Positions 33,030 to 45,737 of a stretch of 64,000 bases of DNA are shown in pieces. The first letter of the stretch is position 1, and every line of letters starts with the position of its first letter. Origin of the DNA: Kingdonia uniflora (Eukaryota > Streptophyta > Magnoliopsida > Ranunculales > Circaeasteraceae). Under the pieces are notes generated by a model. That model saw only the letters and a list, made by a program, of their open reading frames with translations, did not search any database and was not told where the DNA came from. The stretch lies in contig JACGCM010002198.1 in assembly GCA_014058105.1 (NCBI GenBank), positions 509,001 through 573,000 of the forward strand, written 5' to 3'. The translations under genes and the position numbers were made by a program.

Positions 33030-34900
33030 CTACCCCTTGGGGTATTCCATACTAGGATGACTTGCTTGATCAAAACCTCTGCCTCGCAAAACCCCCTTGG
33101 GAAAAAAGTTGTGCAAGGAAATAGTACAATCTTATTCCATGTATGGGTTGTGGACACGTATACGTGCCTCTTCAAAACCTTCCGTCAGTAAAACCTCATA
33201 GGATAAAAATTACACTATAACGAAAAAGTGTACAACACGCATGTATCCACGTCAGGCTCGGACTACTCCCCCTGATGTCGATCTCCCTGAGATCTATCTC
33301 CCTAAGATATTGATAAATAAATATTTTTCATGTCGATTCCGTAGACTAGTTGCTTGAACGTAAGTGGTGCAAGAGACTTCGTGAATAGGTTTGCAAAGAT
33401 GTCTAGTGAAATATCTTCAACAATGTTAATCTCATTTGCCTTTTGTAATTCATAAGGATAGAATGGCTTCTATAAAATGTGTTTCGTTCTTTCGCCATTG
33501 ATAAATGGCCATTGAATTGAATGATGCAAGATGAATTGTCTTCATACATAGTCAATTATTTATCTTGGATAGAACACGCCACAACTTCGGTTGATGAAAT
33601 GTATTTTTGAGCGTAACCATCATTCTCTGCCAGCTTCATGAAGTACAAGAATCTTCATGGTTCGAGTTGTAGCTACCGCCATCTGTTTCATCGATCTCCA
33701 AGAATCTTTATGTATCCCCGTATATAAACACATAATCCATCTGACAATGGCCTATATGTGGGTCTGAGAAGTATTATGTATCGGTGTACTCTATACTTTT
33801 ACGTTTACCATTTCGAGTAAAACAGACCTCAGTCTTTCATACCTATAAGATACCTCATAATGTACCTGATCTCACTCTAGTACCTTTGGATAGGAATAGA
33901 ACTATGGTAAGCCAAACAGTTTACTACAAATAAGTCATCGGGTCTAGTATACCTAGCTACATATAACAAAACACCTCCTAGCTATGGCACCAAGACCCTA
34001 GGAGTTTCTCCCCCCATTAGGATGGTGAAAGATATCGTTGTCCACACCCAAGTGATGGACGCCTAATAAATGACTTAGCACTTTGTGCTACATCCATAGC
34101 GAAGTGTTAGATAACTCTTCCGATATATATTGCTTAGTGTATGAGTATGTCACTATTAAGATGTTCGATCTACAAATTGAGACACTACTTGATTTCCCAA
34201 GGTCTTTTATTTCAAATTCATTCCCAAGGTATTCGACGGCTCTCGCGATCTCCCCCGGAGGTCTAACGATATCAAAATCATTTAGTACACTGTTATGATG
34301 AGTGAAGTTAATTTTTATGTTAAAAATAAGAACGCATGGACAGATAAGGATATTTGCAAAGTCCCTGACCTTTAAATACTTAGTCAACTTATTATGTCTC
34401 ATGGGCTCTGATTGCTTCAAGTCAACAATAACTTTTCTTGTTTTATTACGTACACACCGCGTGTGTTGGGTTTAATTGCTTTCAGAAGCTTATACCTCCC
34501 CAGGTAGCTTCATGTAGATATCCGTATCTAGTTTTCGATATAAATCCGGGGTATTTACATCTGACGCATGTCTAGCTTGTCCTCAACAACTTGACAAACT
34601 AATTGGTAACGAATCATTATAGCGTTCTTAACCGGGTAATAGGTCACACTATAATCGATGCCAGATCTCTTAAAGATTTCCTGGGTAACTAGTCTTGCCT
34701 TAACCAAATTATCTCTCTGAGTTAATCATATTTTCGTACCTTTCCCATTTATAACCGACAGGCTTAATTGTATCACTTTTCATTATGCTAGTAAGTTAAA
34801 CTCCATTTGGATTCCAGATGCCCACTTTGACCAATGTATAACAACACACAATTATTTACAAGAAGTAGTTCTGAATCCTCATCTTTGATGGTGAGCACAG
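33030..34900 (-). pseudogene. Copia element 3 RT and RNase H, heavily decayed
   Basis: Minus strand from the LTR: FTKSLAPLTFKQLVYGIDMK (RNase H tail, about 33310-33390), then RT pieces: ICPCVLIFNIKINF, IVRPPGEIARAVEYLGNEFE with IKDLGK (34090-34420), and IKPVGYKWE near 34760. Frames change often; the YVDD box is no longer readable. The set and order match the Copia group with the CPCVFI/ELPKAIEYLKKEFEMKDLGK type of RT. Confidence 0.75.
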
Positions 34901-36130
34901 AAGTGAATATGAATACTTTGTCGATAAGTCTCTACTGAACGATCCTACATTCTGCTTATTATAGACTTTTAATAGATCGAGATCTCATTATTATCATACG
35001 TATGTGCTACCCTGGGCTAGTCTCGTAATGCATCAACTGGTCGCGTAGCTAATATTTATCTCACATTCTGCAGCTCCCCAACTCAGAATACTTTCTTCCA
35101 ATGGTACTCCGCACTAAGCGTGACCATCAAATTTATTTGCGGTACTAATTCCCCTGGAACGTTCAGTTGCGATACTAGTTCCCTTGGAACATTCTAATGT
35201 GTAAGTGTATTACTTGCAGGTACATATACTTACGATACTTTAATAATCTCTATGAATGTATCTGACAATTCATTTACGACCTATTAGAGGTTTGTAATCA
35301 GTTGAACCTTATTGTCACCTAACTTATATATAGGGATCTAAATGAGATAGTGATGGTGTTTTCCAAGACCTCTTGGAAATGCCCTCAGCATTGATTGTCA
35401 TATCTCCCTCCAATGCTAGGAATATCATCTTATCAAAGTAATAATTATCCGCCTTGCAGTATATACGTCGCTAGTGGGTTCCAAATATCCAGTGATAAAT
35501 GTGAATCATAACCCATATAATACCAGGCCAACATTGAGGGTCTTATCTTTATACATTGCGGTGTGATTAACACCTACACAAAACATCCAAATGTTCATCT
35601 ATGGGCGACACCGGGCCCCGACCCAGTTACTAGTTATTTTTGGAAAAAATTAATTTGATGATTTGCTATGGGACGAACCCTAATTAATGTTGTGGGAACA
35701 AGGATGCATATCCCACACACTGGCCGAAAGTTGTGATAGTAATAACAGTGGCCTAACGATTATCCTAAATCGCTTGATTAGGTTCTCTGCCAATTCTAAT
35801 TTAGGTATGGTGGGTACTCACGATGCTCAATCATCTATCCCATTTAGCGGTAAAATAATCATTAAAAGCCTGTGAGTCCAACTCCCAAGCCCCTGTAAAG
35901 TTACATCGATGGACTTTGATCAGTTAATCCAAGAACTGAGTCTGCGATCAAATGATCTAAGTAAGAATTCGTGCTAACGTTGCATTCCTAAAGTTTAATA
36001 ATAAGAAAACATAAAAATATTTCCTAGATATATTTTTTATGACCATAAATATTCAAGTGGGCCACAATGAGGATGGATAGGTCCACATGTGTCTCCATGG
36101 ATGCGTTTGGAGCAAAGGTTGGAGATCTCA
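34901..36130 (-). pseudogene. Copia element 3 integrase and linker, heavily decayed
   Basis: Minus-strand pieces: HGDTCGPIHPHCGPLEYL (about 36040-36110, start of the integrase core with its first Asp), a GYDS/YLEP-like segment near 35500, SHLDP near 35350 and two NVPRELV repeats near 35150-35190. All correspond, in order, to the integrase and post-integrase linker of the same Copia group. No open frame remains. Confidence 0.6.
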
Positions 36131-36316
36131 CTCCACTTTGGTCATAGGATGAAATAATAGACTTTCCTCAAAAGCAATCGTTACACGTACACTCTCTGGA
36201 TCTTTTCTCCTTTTAAGAAAAGTTAAGATATAATCCCGATAATCCTCCTCGCTATCCAAGCCTTGAGGAGTATATTGGAAATTGTTCAAATAGGATGTTA
36301 TAACCTTTAGACACAA
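36128..36316 (-). pseudogene. Unassigned open piece upstream of Copia 3 integrase
   Basis: 62 codons, MCLKVITSYLNNFQYTPQGL then DSEEDYRDYILTFLKRRKD. It lies where pre-integrase or protease would be, but I cannot match it. Confidence 0.25.
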
Positions 36317-36379
36317 AGTGAATGTACTAGGCCTTGTCTATCATTTTCTCCGATAGTCATTACGTGATAAGCATTATCA

Positions 36380-36660
36380 CACTACCAAAAAAATGATTAT
36401 TAGGGACCAGATATTAGAGATATAGTAAAATTTGTCTCTAATAATATCACATTTGGGACGGTTTTTATTCTGTTTCTTATTATTTTTGTTTATGGGACGG
36501 ATAAACTAACCTCGTCCTTAATAATATAAGTTTAGGGATAGTTGGACATACCTGCCCCTAATTGTATAAGTTCAATGATAGTGGAATATGGCTATCCCTA
36601 ATAGGTTATGTTTAGGGTCTACGGGAAAAAATACCGCGAAAATAGAAAACAAAATGTTTC
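36380..36660. mobile_element. CACTA-like transposon terminus
   Basis: Starts CACTACCAAAAAAATG, close to the CACTACAAGAAAA end of plant En/Spm elements, followed by subterminal repeats: TTAGGGAC, TTTGGGACGG, TATGGGACGG, TTAGGGATAG, CCCTAATAGG. The matching TAGTG end was not found in the window, so either the partner end is lost or the element is truncated. Preceding TCA would be its 3-bp duplication. Confidence 0.55.
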
Positions 36661-37329
36661 AACTCAATTTTGTCCACTCAATCTCTCCTCACGTAGTCCT
36701 TCTGCAGTTCTTCTTTGTATCAACTCAACTCAATATCTCTTCACTGCAATCCTTCTCCCACAACTCTTTTTGACAGTTCAAACTTCTTAAATACAATCTA
36801 ATTTGTTGATTGTTGCTCTCAGGTTTACTGATTTGTAATTATTTATTGCTAATCTCTTTTACTGCTCTCGAGGTTACTGATTTATTGATATTTCTTGCTA
36901 CTGTCGGGTTTACTAATTTGTTGATCTCTTTTGCTTCTCTCAGGTTTACTTATTTGCTGATCCTGATTGCTGATATCTATTGTTGCCCTTGTAAGTTTTT
37001 TGATTTCAAACTCTAATTTTTTTTCCATCTAGAATTGCTAGGTTCAATGTGTAGTATTCATTTTTTTTTGTGATTGAACAATTTCTTTCTCATGATAGTT
37101 GATTCCTAAAATCGGTTATATATGTTGGAATACTTTTAGTAATTTTTCTCATGATAGTAACAACAAGACTCATCGCGAACTACATCAGGTACAATGTTCC
37201 TTAATCCAAGAGAGGGAGGGGTATTTTTTACAATGATCCTTGATGAACGCATAATTATGACATTTTTAATATACCCTAACATGTATTTTAGTCGTCCATT
37301 ATATTTAATTTAAGGTACTTATGTGCGTT

Positions 37330-38431
37330 TGTTTGATTGTAGCTATTGGAGATGGATATTTGAAACCAAGCTCTTAAAGTGAAGTAAAAGTGTCTCCAGC
37401 AGTTCATAGCACAAAAAGTCAAAGACACAATATATTTGGTCTCAAAATCAAAGAATATATTACATCCAAGATCCTTGAAGATATTTTATATTGAAGATAT
37501 ATGTAAGAGTTTCCATGAGGAAAAATCTTTACATCACTTAAGGGAATTATATGCAAAAATCTTAGGAGATTGGTTGTAAAATTAGAAAATATTATTGTGA
37601 AAATATTCTTTATAATTTAATGTATAGTTTCTAAATTTGGGTTCCTTCTCCTATAAAAAAACCTTCCCCCATTGTAATTGGGCATCTCATATTAGAGTGT
37701 AATATCAAAGTTCATAGCAATAAAGGTTACTATTTCTCTCTTTTTCTTGTCATTTCCTTTAAGCAAGTAATATGGCAATGATCAAAGGGATGAGTAGCTA
37801 ATCTTCTTAGCCAAGGCTAGAAGAAGCTCCACCCAATGTAGCCTTAGTATGGAATAATATTGTATAACTAGAGTAGTTACTTTCTCTTCTTTCGTTATAA
37901 TGCATATTCTTCTTCCTACGATCCTAGCTTGACCATAGCTCAAGCTAGGATTCAAGGGAGTAGAGAATCTAAGGAAACCATCTTGTTTGACCATTATAAG
38001 ATGGCTTGGAACATGGAAAATAGGACATAACCCGCTTATCAACCAGACCATGGTTGAATAAGGTGGTTTATGGGTAGTTCCTAATCATAAATCTCTTTTA
38101 TCATTTGATGTATTACATATGCCCAACCAAGGATATGCGATACAGGATCTCGTAATTTACTATAATTATTTATGTTATCTCATAGGTACAAAGGGTGGAG
38201 TGGAATCTAGATCTTGGTTCTCACTCCAACTCATACAACTCATATTTTCTAGCATTTGTTTATTTCATTTTTTTAATTCAAAACCTACTCAAACTCATTG
38301 TTATTGGATAAAACTAGTAGCTCGAACTATAATTCGCACAAGTCTCTTGGGATATGACCCCGCTAACCCTTGTACTTAACGGTACATTATGCGCTTACGG
38401 GTCTTTTATGGCAACGGTTTATAATCGATCA
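37330..38431 (+). repeat. 5' LTR of Athila-like Gypsy, left edge unresolved
   Basis: Ends AATCGATCA just before the primer site. A promoter-like TATAAAAAAACC lies at about 37654 with TCTCATATTAGAGTGTAAT downstream, plausible U3/R sequence. The left edge is not fixed because no second LTR copy is present. Confidence 0.5.
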
Positions 38432-38437
38432 AGTTTT

Positions 38438-38455
38438 TGGCGCCGTTGCCGGGGA
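38438..38455 (+). other. Primer-binding site of Athila-like element
   Basis: TGGCGCCGTTGCCGGGGA, the complement of the 3' end of plant tRNA-Asp, used by many plant Gypsy elements. Confidence 0.9.
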
Positions 38456-38754
38456 CTTGCAAAGGTGCATTTTATTTTTGAGATGTTATTTTTAAGCCAA
38501 TTTTTGTTTTAATTTATTTTATTTTTATCTTCTTCTTTAATCTCAAGACACTTGGGTGAAAACAAGAACAATTGTTGGGTGCTTAACGAGGTAAGTTCTC
38601 AAGATTGTACAACACAGTTACAAGTTCCATTCTCCGTAACAGTGTTATATGGAAAATATAACTTAGCATTAACAAGTTGCTACAATTACTGTTTTCTTTG
38701 AACTGTTACTGTGTGGCCTCTTATATTTTTTCCGAGATCATTTACGAGTTGTAG

Positions 38755-39090
38755 GTCTAATGAAACGAACTTGAACAAGAGCTTTGTTTTGACAAAAAAA
38801 ATTTTGCCGTGGGTCCAAGAGCTTAAGCACGAGTTGCTTATGCTAAGCGCGACCTAAAAAACATAAACTATTTATGGGCCTTAATTTTTTTGTTAAAAGT
38901 TGCTTTTACTAAAAGTTTCTTTCTTTTTTCATTGGGTGGTCCCACTTGAGCACGAACTGTTTTTGTTATAACTTGAGCACGAGTTGCTTTTGTTACGAGC
39001 ATGAACTTGAGTACGAGTTTTGGTTTTTTTTTAAAGCCTCTTACCGACCACAAAAAGTTTAACGTGCTTGAGCACGAATTGCTTTTGTGA
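38755..39090 (+). repeat. Dispersed GAGCACGAGTTGCTTTTGTT repeats in the Athila leader
   Basis: AGCACGA(G/A)(T/C)TG(C/T)TT recurs at about 38827, 38947, 38974, 39007 (diverged) and 39069 at irregular spacing. They lie in the untranslated leader between primer site and gag. The remainder of 38456-40036 has no coding frame. Confidence 0.6.
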
Positions 39091-40036
39091 GTATTACTTG
39101 AATTTTGATAAAATACTAGTTTTGCTAATCTTTATTATTACTCTCCATTGTTGATCAAACACAAGCCGATTACACTTTGAGAATTTTGGGCACCGATAAG
39201 GGATACAAAAGAACGGAAAGCGCAGAAAGTCTTAAAAACGGAAATATGAAAAGCTTAAAGCGCGACTCATTTGTTGTGAAAAATCCTTCTTGTGCTAAGT
39301 GAAGGGGAACTTCCTTCTTTTACCCTCTAAGTAAAGAGGCGGCCACAACTACACCGGGAAATATTTCCCCGTAGGTTGGTACTTCTCAAAACATGACATC
39401 TAGAAGGGGTACATATTCGCTATGCCCTGACACTAGGACATATAAAGTCGTGTGGACTGTACAAATACACGCTGCTCTAATAAAAAAATTATTGTGGTTG
39501 GATTGACCTATTGCTGTGTTTAATATTCTTTTTCATTCCAGTATTATTAGTAAAGGTAGAAACTGTTAAAGACTTGCGAGATTTCATCACCTAAAAAGCT
39601 TTCCAACAAGTGGGACCACCCATTAAGGATACGAAGATATTCGTATCACACAAAAATTGAACGTCCCGGACCTCAAAATAACTAATATTAGAAAAGAGTA
39701 GCAAGATTCCCACGGGATTTCATCACCCAACAGATAGGTGTACCGGACCGGGGTATAAACACGGGTTCGTAGGATACGGCCCCAGCCTAGCACCGTAAAA
39801 TACTGGTTGCAGGTTTGCCACATCACCGTTCCGAGTGCTGACGTACAATAAGGTGACTCGCTCGGGCGTGAGGACTAAAAATCTACTCTAAGCTAGTACT
39901 AGCACAGTGACGCAAGGGAGCGCAGGAACCAAAGCCTTTAACCATCCTACCCTTTTATGAACATAGAAGAATATATAAGAGACTTGCTTATTACTTCTTA
40001 AAAAATGTTGAAGTATTAGATTATAGGTTTGATTGA

Positions 40037-41677
40037 TTGTTTACTGCATCGGGTGCCGAATTTTTTTCGCATATTAGTTTGTGTATGATCAATTGGACAC
40101 ATGGAGAAAAATGTTTAGGAAGCTTACCGGAACCTTTGCCCATTTACGGGCCACCACCTCAGCCTAAGCATAAAGGGCGACAACCTCGCCTGGTCAATAC
40201 AATAGAGGACTTAGGAGCCCCAGTTTGGGAGGAAAGTGATCCATCTCGAGTTTTCCTAATTTCGGAGGAAGGTAATTCATTTAGAGTTGACCCAATTGAA
40301 CTTGTTGTCGAGCTAGAAGTATAGCCTCCAATTATGGTTGCCGCCAAATCTCTTAGGGACTATTGGACCCCAGTGGTAAGTGATATGCCTTCGTGTATTG
40401 TGCTACCAGCTGCCACGACAAACCATTATGAAATCAAGCCTTGTGTGATCCAAATGTTACCTACATTTCGTGGGCTTGATTCTGAGAGCCCTTATAAGCA
40501 CGTCCATGAGTTTAAGAAAATTTATGCGCTTTCTAAATACCAGCATTTTTCTGAGGATTCTATCCGCCTTCGTTTATTCACATTCTCGCTAAAAGACAAG
40601 GCAAGTCATTGGATTGATTCATTGGCACCAACATCTATCAATTCATGGGATCAAATGGAGACCAAGTTCAAAACCAAATGGTTTTCTATGGGAAAAACCC
40701 TCGCTCTTAGAAATACAGTTGTTGAATTTGTTTAAAATGAGATAAACGTTTTACGTGGCATGGGAGAGATATAAAGATCTTCTTTCACAATGCCCCCATC
40801 ATGATTTTGAGAAACAACATCTAGCCCAGATCTTCTATCGTGGAATAACTTCTAAGAATCGTTATAGGCTAGAATCCATGCATAGTGGCAAATTATAGAA
40901 CCTTAAACCTGATAGAGCTTTTGAGGAGTTTGAGATATTAGCAGAGAACTCTCAGCAGTAAGATTTTGATCCACATAATAATATTCGTACAACCAAGAAA
41001 TGTGGCTTATAAAAAGTGAGTGAAGGAACGGCCATCAAGCCCCAATTGGATACTCTTACCTGAAAAATTGAGGCTATGGCTACAAATCAATCAAAGGGTA
41101 GTGTGAACCAGGTTCAACAACAAGGTTGCACCGTTTGTTATGATATATAGCCCATGTGACTCAAATGTGCCTCATGCTCAATGAAATGAATGACAATCAA
41201 GAGCAAGTGAATGCTGTGAATAATACCTACAAGAGGCCCTTTGACCCGTACAAGCCAACTTGGCAGAACCACCCAAATTTTTTGTGGAAGAACAACCAAC
41301 CCAGTTCAGGTTTTGGAGAGCCACAAACCTCAGGTCATATGCCTAAAATATCTATTTCTCAATCTTATCCACATGCATCTCAGCAATCCTTTCAATCATC
41401 CTAACAGTTCCTACTCGCTCCACCCAAACCATCTTTGGACAATACCCTTACTCTTTTCATGGAATAATCAGTACAATTTCAACAACAAATGATGCAATTC
41501 CAACAACAGACTTTGGTGAATCAAAATTCTACATCCCAATCTATCTCTAATCTAGAGACTCAGATAGGGCAATTGGCAAATATATTGCATGAGAGGCCCC
41601 CAAGTAAGCTACCTAGCCAACCTGTATCTAATCCAAAAGGACCATCGGGGTTTGATGTTAGCTTAATCCCAAAATAG
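40037..41677 (+). pseudogene. Athila-like gag
   Basis: One frame (40037-41677) with stops at about 40322, 40736, 40894, 40959, 41009 and others. It has EPLPIYGPPPQPKHKGRQPR, SCIVLPAATTNHYEIKPCVI, QMLPTFRGLDSESPYKHVHE, RLRLFTFSLKDKASHWIDSL, and a Gln/Asn-rich C-terminal part (SNLETQIGQLANILHERPPS). These are capsid-domain and post-capsid signatures of Athila Gag. A zinc knuckle is not clear. Confidence 0.88.
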
Positions 41678-41731
41678 CTTAATGCCATTACCACTCTTTG
41701 AAGTGGTAGACAAATTGATAACCTAGTTGAA

Positions 41732-42478
41732 ATGCCTAGGGTTGAGCTAACACCCGTTGCTATTGAGGATGAGGTAGGTATGAGTGAACCAGTTATAGTA
41801 AGAAACCATGAACCTTCTAAGAAATCTAAGGAGTTGCCTACCTCATCTATTTCCGTACTAAAGGCACATATTGAGCCAAAAGTGCCTTATCCACAATGCC
41901 TTCTTCCGGCTAATAAAGGGATTCAATTTGATGAGATATTGGATACATTTAAGCAAGTTCATATAAATATTCCAGTACTCGATACCATCATGCTTATCCC
42001 TGTATATGCCAAATTCCTTAAGGATACGTGTACTAGGAAAAGGAAAATCAATGTACACAAGAAAGTCTTCTTGACTGAGACATTAACCCCGCCTAAGCTT
42101 CGAGATCCTGGAAGCCCAACCATCCCTTGTAAAATTGGAATTCACAAAGTGGATAGGGCGTTACTTGACTTAGGTGCTAGTGTGAATGTCCTACCTTACT
42201 CGGTCTATCAAGAATTAGGACTTGAAGAACTCGAACCTACCCGAATGACACTTCAATTAGCTGACAGGTCAATACGATACCCACGTGGTATCCTTGAGGA
42301 TATTTTTTTCATGGTTTATACTCTAATTTTTCCTGTGGATTTAATTGTTTTGGACACTGAAGATGTAAAGAATCCTAGCATTGAGATCCCCATCATATTG
42401 GGCCACCCTTTCCTTGCGACTGCTCATGCCATTATTAATTGCTTTAATGGGGTCTACAACTATCAATGGGAGACATGA
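41732..42478 (+). pseudogene. Athila-like protease
   Basis: 248 codons open in the gag frame. KIGIHKVDRALLDLGASVNV with LPYSVYQELGLEELEPTRMT, then a flap region and IPIILGHPFLATAHAIINCF. The catalytic motif is DLGAS, the form normal for Athila relatives. Likely part of a single Gag-Pol frame, now cut on both sides by stops. Confidence 0.88.
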
Positions 42479-43640
42479 AGATCAAGCTCAATATTTTTAA
42501 CAATAATACTCAAGTGCCTCATTCTGATGACATAGCTAAACTCAATATGATTGACTCCCTAATTTACAACTTGTTCCCTAAATCATTTTCTGAGGACCCC
42601 TTAGAATGATGTCTTGTGAACTTTGGTGAAAAGTTTTATGAAAATCCAATTGTTGAAGAGCTTAATGCTATACTTGACTCAACCCCTATTTTTAACAAAT
42701 CCAAATGGAGACCTCATGTTGAACTTCTAGAACTTTCGACTACTTTGCCTATTGCATCCATTGTTAATACACCCAAGTAAGACCTTAAACCATTACCTAA
42801 GACTTTGAAGTATGCTTTCTTAGGTGATTATAAAACTCTGCCTGTGATCATAACTTCTAATCTAAATGTTGACCAGGAAAGTAGATTGTTGGGGGTCCTT
42901 GGAAGACACAAATCAGCCCTAGGGTGGTCTATAATAGACTTGAAGGGGATTAGCCCGGACGTTTACACGCATCTCATCAATCTCGAGGAAGGTGCTAAAA
43001 ATTCTCGCGAGATACAGCGGCGGTTGAATCCCACCATGATGGAGGTGGTGAAGAAGGAAGTTCTCAAACTTTTGGACTCAGGTATCATATAACCTATTTC
43101 GGATAGTAAGTTGGTCAGCCCCGTTCAGGTTGTACCTAAGAAATTAGGGATTACTATAGTTGAGAATGAGAATAATGACCTATTCCCCACCCGTATGACC
43201 ACCGAATGGCGTGTTTGTATTAACTACAGGAAATTGAACACGGTCACAAGGAAAGTTCATTTTTTTCTTCCATTCATTGATTAAATGCTTGAACGCTTAG
43301 CCAGAAAAAGTTATTACTATATTATTGACTGTTATTCTGGATACAATCAGATCTTCATTACCCCAGAAGATCAGGAGAAGACAACTTTCACATGTCCCTA
43401 TGGGAGATATGCTTATCGACGTTTGCCATTTGGATTGAGCAATGCATCCGCTACATTCCAGCGTTGTATGATGAGTATATTTTCTAATATGGTTGATAAG
43501 TTTCTTAAAATCTTTATGGATGACTTTTAAGTGTTTTGATTGTATTTTGATGAATGTTTACACCATTTAGAACTCGTGCTAGAATGATGTACACAAACCA
43601 ATTTGGTTTCAAACTGGAAAAAGTGTCATTTTATGGTATT
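42479..43640 (+). pseudogene. Athila-like reverse transcriptase
   Basis: In a different frame from protease: ALGWSIIDLKGISPDVYTHL, EVVKKEVLKLLDSGII then TAA, VPKKLGI, TEWRVCINYRKLNTVTRK, YYYIIDCYSGYNQIFITPED, GRYAYRRLPFGLSNASATFQ and active site KIFMDDF followed by TAA at 43528. It continues in another frame to NWKKCHFMV near 43630, where the thumb ends. Confidence 0.9.
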
Positions 43641-43923
43641 TACTATCTAAAAAAGACGTTAAGCCTCGGTTAATTAGATGGATTCTTTTGTTACAAGAAT
43701 TTGATATCTAAATTCGAGATAAAAAATGTGTTAAGAATGTGGTTGCAGACCATCTATCTCGACTTCTCACTGAAGGTGCTAAAGATTTTCTCCCTATCTT
43801 AGAGACATTTCCTGATGAGCAGCTCATGGCTGTCTCATAATTGCCTTGGTACGCCGATATTGTCAATTATCTTGCTACTCAACGATTACCTGCCCATTGG
43901 TCAAAGCAAGATCAAACCAAATT
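43641..43923 (+). pseudogene. Athila-like RNase H end and integrase start, after internal deletion
   Basis: KPRLIRWILLLQEFDI, a TAA, IRDKKCVKNVVADHLSRLLT then DEQLMAVS, stop, LPWYADIVNYLATQRLPAHW. The first motif is the end of RNase H. Only about 10-20 bp separate it from the RT thumb, so the connection and most of RNase H are deleted. The sequence stops being Athila-like at about 43923. Confidence 0.85.
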
Positions 43924-45293
43924 CCTGCCCATTGGTCAGGAAGAGATACTTTGGCAAGATCGATAACTTGGTCATCGACCAAGAACGAGTGGGTACTCTT
44001 TTTCAAGAAGCAGGCTTAAAGAGATCGAGGGAAAAAGGGTCAAAAGTTCCAGTTATTGATGGTAAGATGTTGGCGAAGAATAAGAAGGTCGCAGAATATA
44101 GTATGCCATTGGAGAATCCCTCTTTGACTGGTTATGCGATGAACTCTGTGACTACGGTGAGAGATTCAATATTCACTGAAACATTGGGGAAGAGTAAGAG
44201 GAAAAGGGAAGGTAACGAAGTTGTTGTACCTCTATTACCTCCATAGAGGCATTCGCAAAGATTAACAAATGAGGATGTGCTGAAAATAGATACACCAATC
44301 ACTGTGCCAGATGGGCGACCCCCACGAGGCTCAACAAGTACATACCAGAATAAAAGGTTGGAGTCAGAGGCTTTGAAAAATAAGGTTGTCAAGGAAGATA
44401 AGGAGGTTTAGAGTACGATGGAGGCATATGTTACTGGTACAGATGTGCTGGAGGCAGAAGTTGATAACTGTTTCGTTGGGGCTGAGAGTTTGATAACTTT
44501 TCTTAGTGAGGGCCACCGAAAAATGCCAAAGGTGAGAAAATTTTCTACTATGCTTCAATTAAAGAATCTGGTACGTCATTCGAATACTTATTTTATGAAT
44601 GTAATGCAGATCAAGAAGTTATTGACGGAGGCCAAAGGTCAAATTGTTGGAAGTGGCAATCTGGAAAACCAGTTAATTGCTTACAAGATAATCGAGAAAG
44701 ATCTGAGGAAGGAAAATAAAGATCTAATCGAAGAAAAAGAGAGGCTGAATGCTACATTAAACAAGTATAAGCTGGAAGCTGGGAAAGCGAGGGATCTTGC
44801 CCTTCGAGATGTAAAAAAAGTTTCGGATAAAAAGATCGAGGAGGTTAGGGCAGAGCTGGCAAAGGATAAGGAAGAGGCATTAACATTGTTGAGAAGCAAT
44901 TTTGAGAAGGATGTGTAGGAGCAGGTTGCTGACGCTTGAAAAGCAATGGAAAAGGAGCATGGGGAGATTATGGGCGAGGTAAGGGCGGCGCTGATAGTTA
45001 AAATTTTAGATGCTTGCAAGAAGATCCGTACTAATTATGTAGGTCACTTCATCGAGATGGAAATGAGGAAAGATTTTTACAAAGGGTTGGCTAGAGCTGG
45101 GAATCAATTTTTTGAGGATTCAGATCTGGAAGATGATGTTCCAGAAACTCCTGAAGTTCCCAGTGGGACGGAAGTTGTCGATGACTTGGTGATGATGGAA
45201 GCCGATGACTTGCGTCCTGAGGAGTTAGCAATTATGTTTACTCCTGAAGGGCTGTCGAAAGTGGATAAAGTAGTGGCTCCTTCTGCAGTGTAG
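43924..45293 (+). pseudogene. Antisense extra ORF of Tat-like element 2
   Basis: A single plus-strand frame, opposite to pol, with stops only at 44244 (TAG), 44409 (TAG), 44916 (TAG) and 44937 (TGA). Basic N-terminal part (LKRSREKGSKVPVIDGKMLA), a middle with VENxF-like [20 protein letters not shown], a strong coiled coil at about 44650-44920 ([20 protein letters not shown]), and an acidic end (DSDLEDDVPETPEVPSGTEV). About 450 codons. No intron is needed. The N-terminal domain seen in element 1 (YGLSIPLTFFQKGV) is missing, cut off by the junction. Function unknown; known as a class in Tat elements. Confidence 0.65.
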
Positions 45294-45737
45294 ATAAAGT
45301 ATGTGCAAACAGTATTCTTCTTTGAGAAGTATTGTAAAAATGACCGATGGAACCGAGACAATTTTGAACTTATATGTGTTTTGAATGTTGATTTTGGCTT
45401 TATGTGAAAGAAGTTTGATAAATTTAGATGCATACATATATGCTTTTTTTTTGTAAAATGTATGCTAAGTGGCGATATTCGATAAGAATGATATTGTGCC
45501 ATGTGAATCTAGATAGTAGCAGAGTATTGCCCGAAGCAACTATTTTTTGTATGGAAAGATGGCCATGTAAAGGAAAGTAGTAATGATTGTCAGATGTTTG
45601 GTGTGATAAGTAAATAATGTAAACAATTATCCTGTAATAGGATATTGTTTGTCGAAGGATGGGATGTGCAGTGCTCACGTATAAGTATCATGTACGGTTC
45701 AAGACTAAGTAAAGATATTAAAGATGATGGTAAGTGA

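Larger units (their letters stand above)
37330..43923 (+). mobile_element. Athila-like Ty3/Gypsy element, 3' part missing
   Basis: tRNA-Asp-type primer site, long leader, gag, protease, RT and the start of integrase on the plus strand. It breaks off at about 43923 where the second Tat element begins, so integrase core, 3' tail and 3' LTR are absent. RNase H has been deleted. Assignment rests on the gag (ANHYEIKP..IQMLPTF-like), protease and PWYADIVNYLA motifs known for Athila/TAR relatives. Confidence 0.85.
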
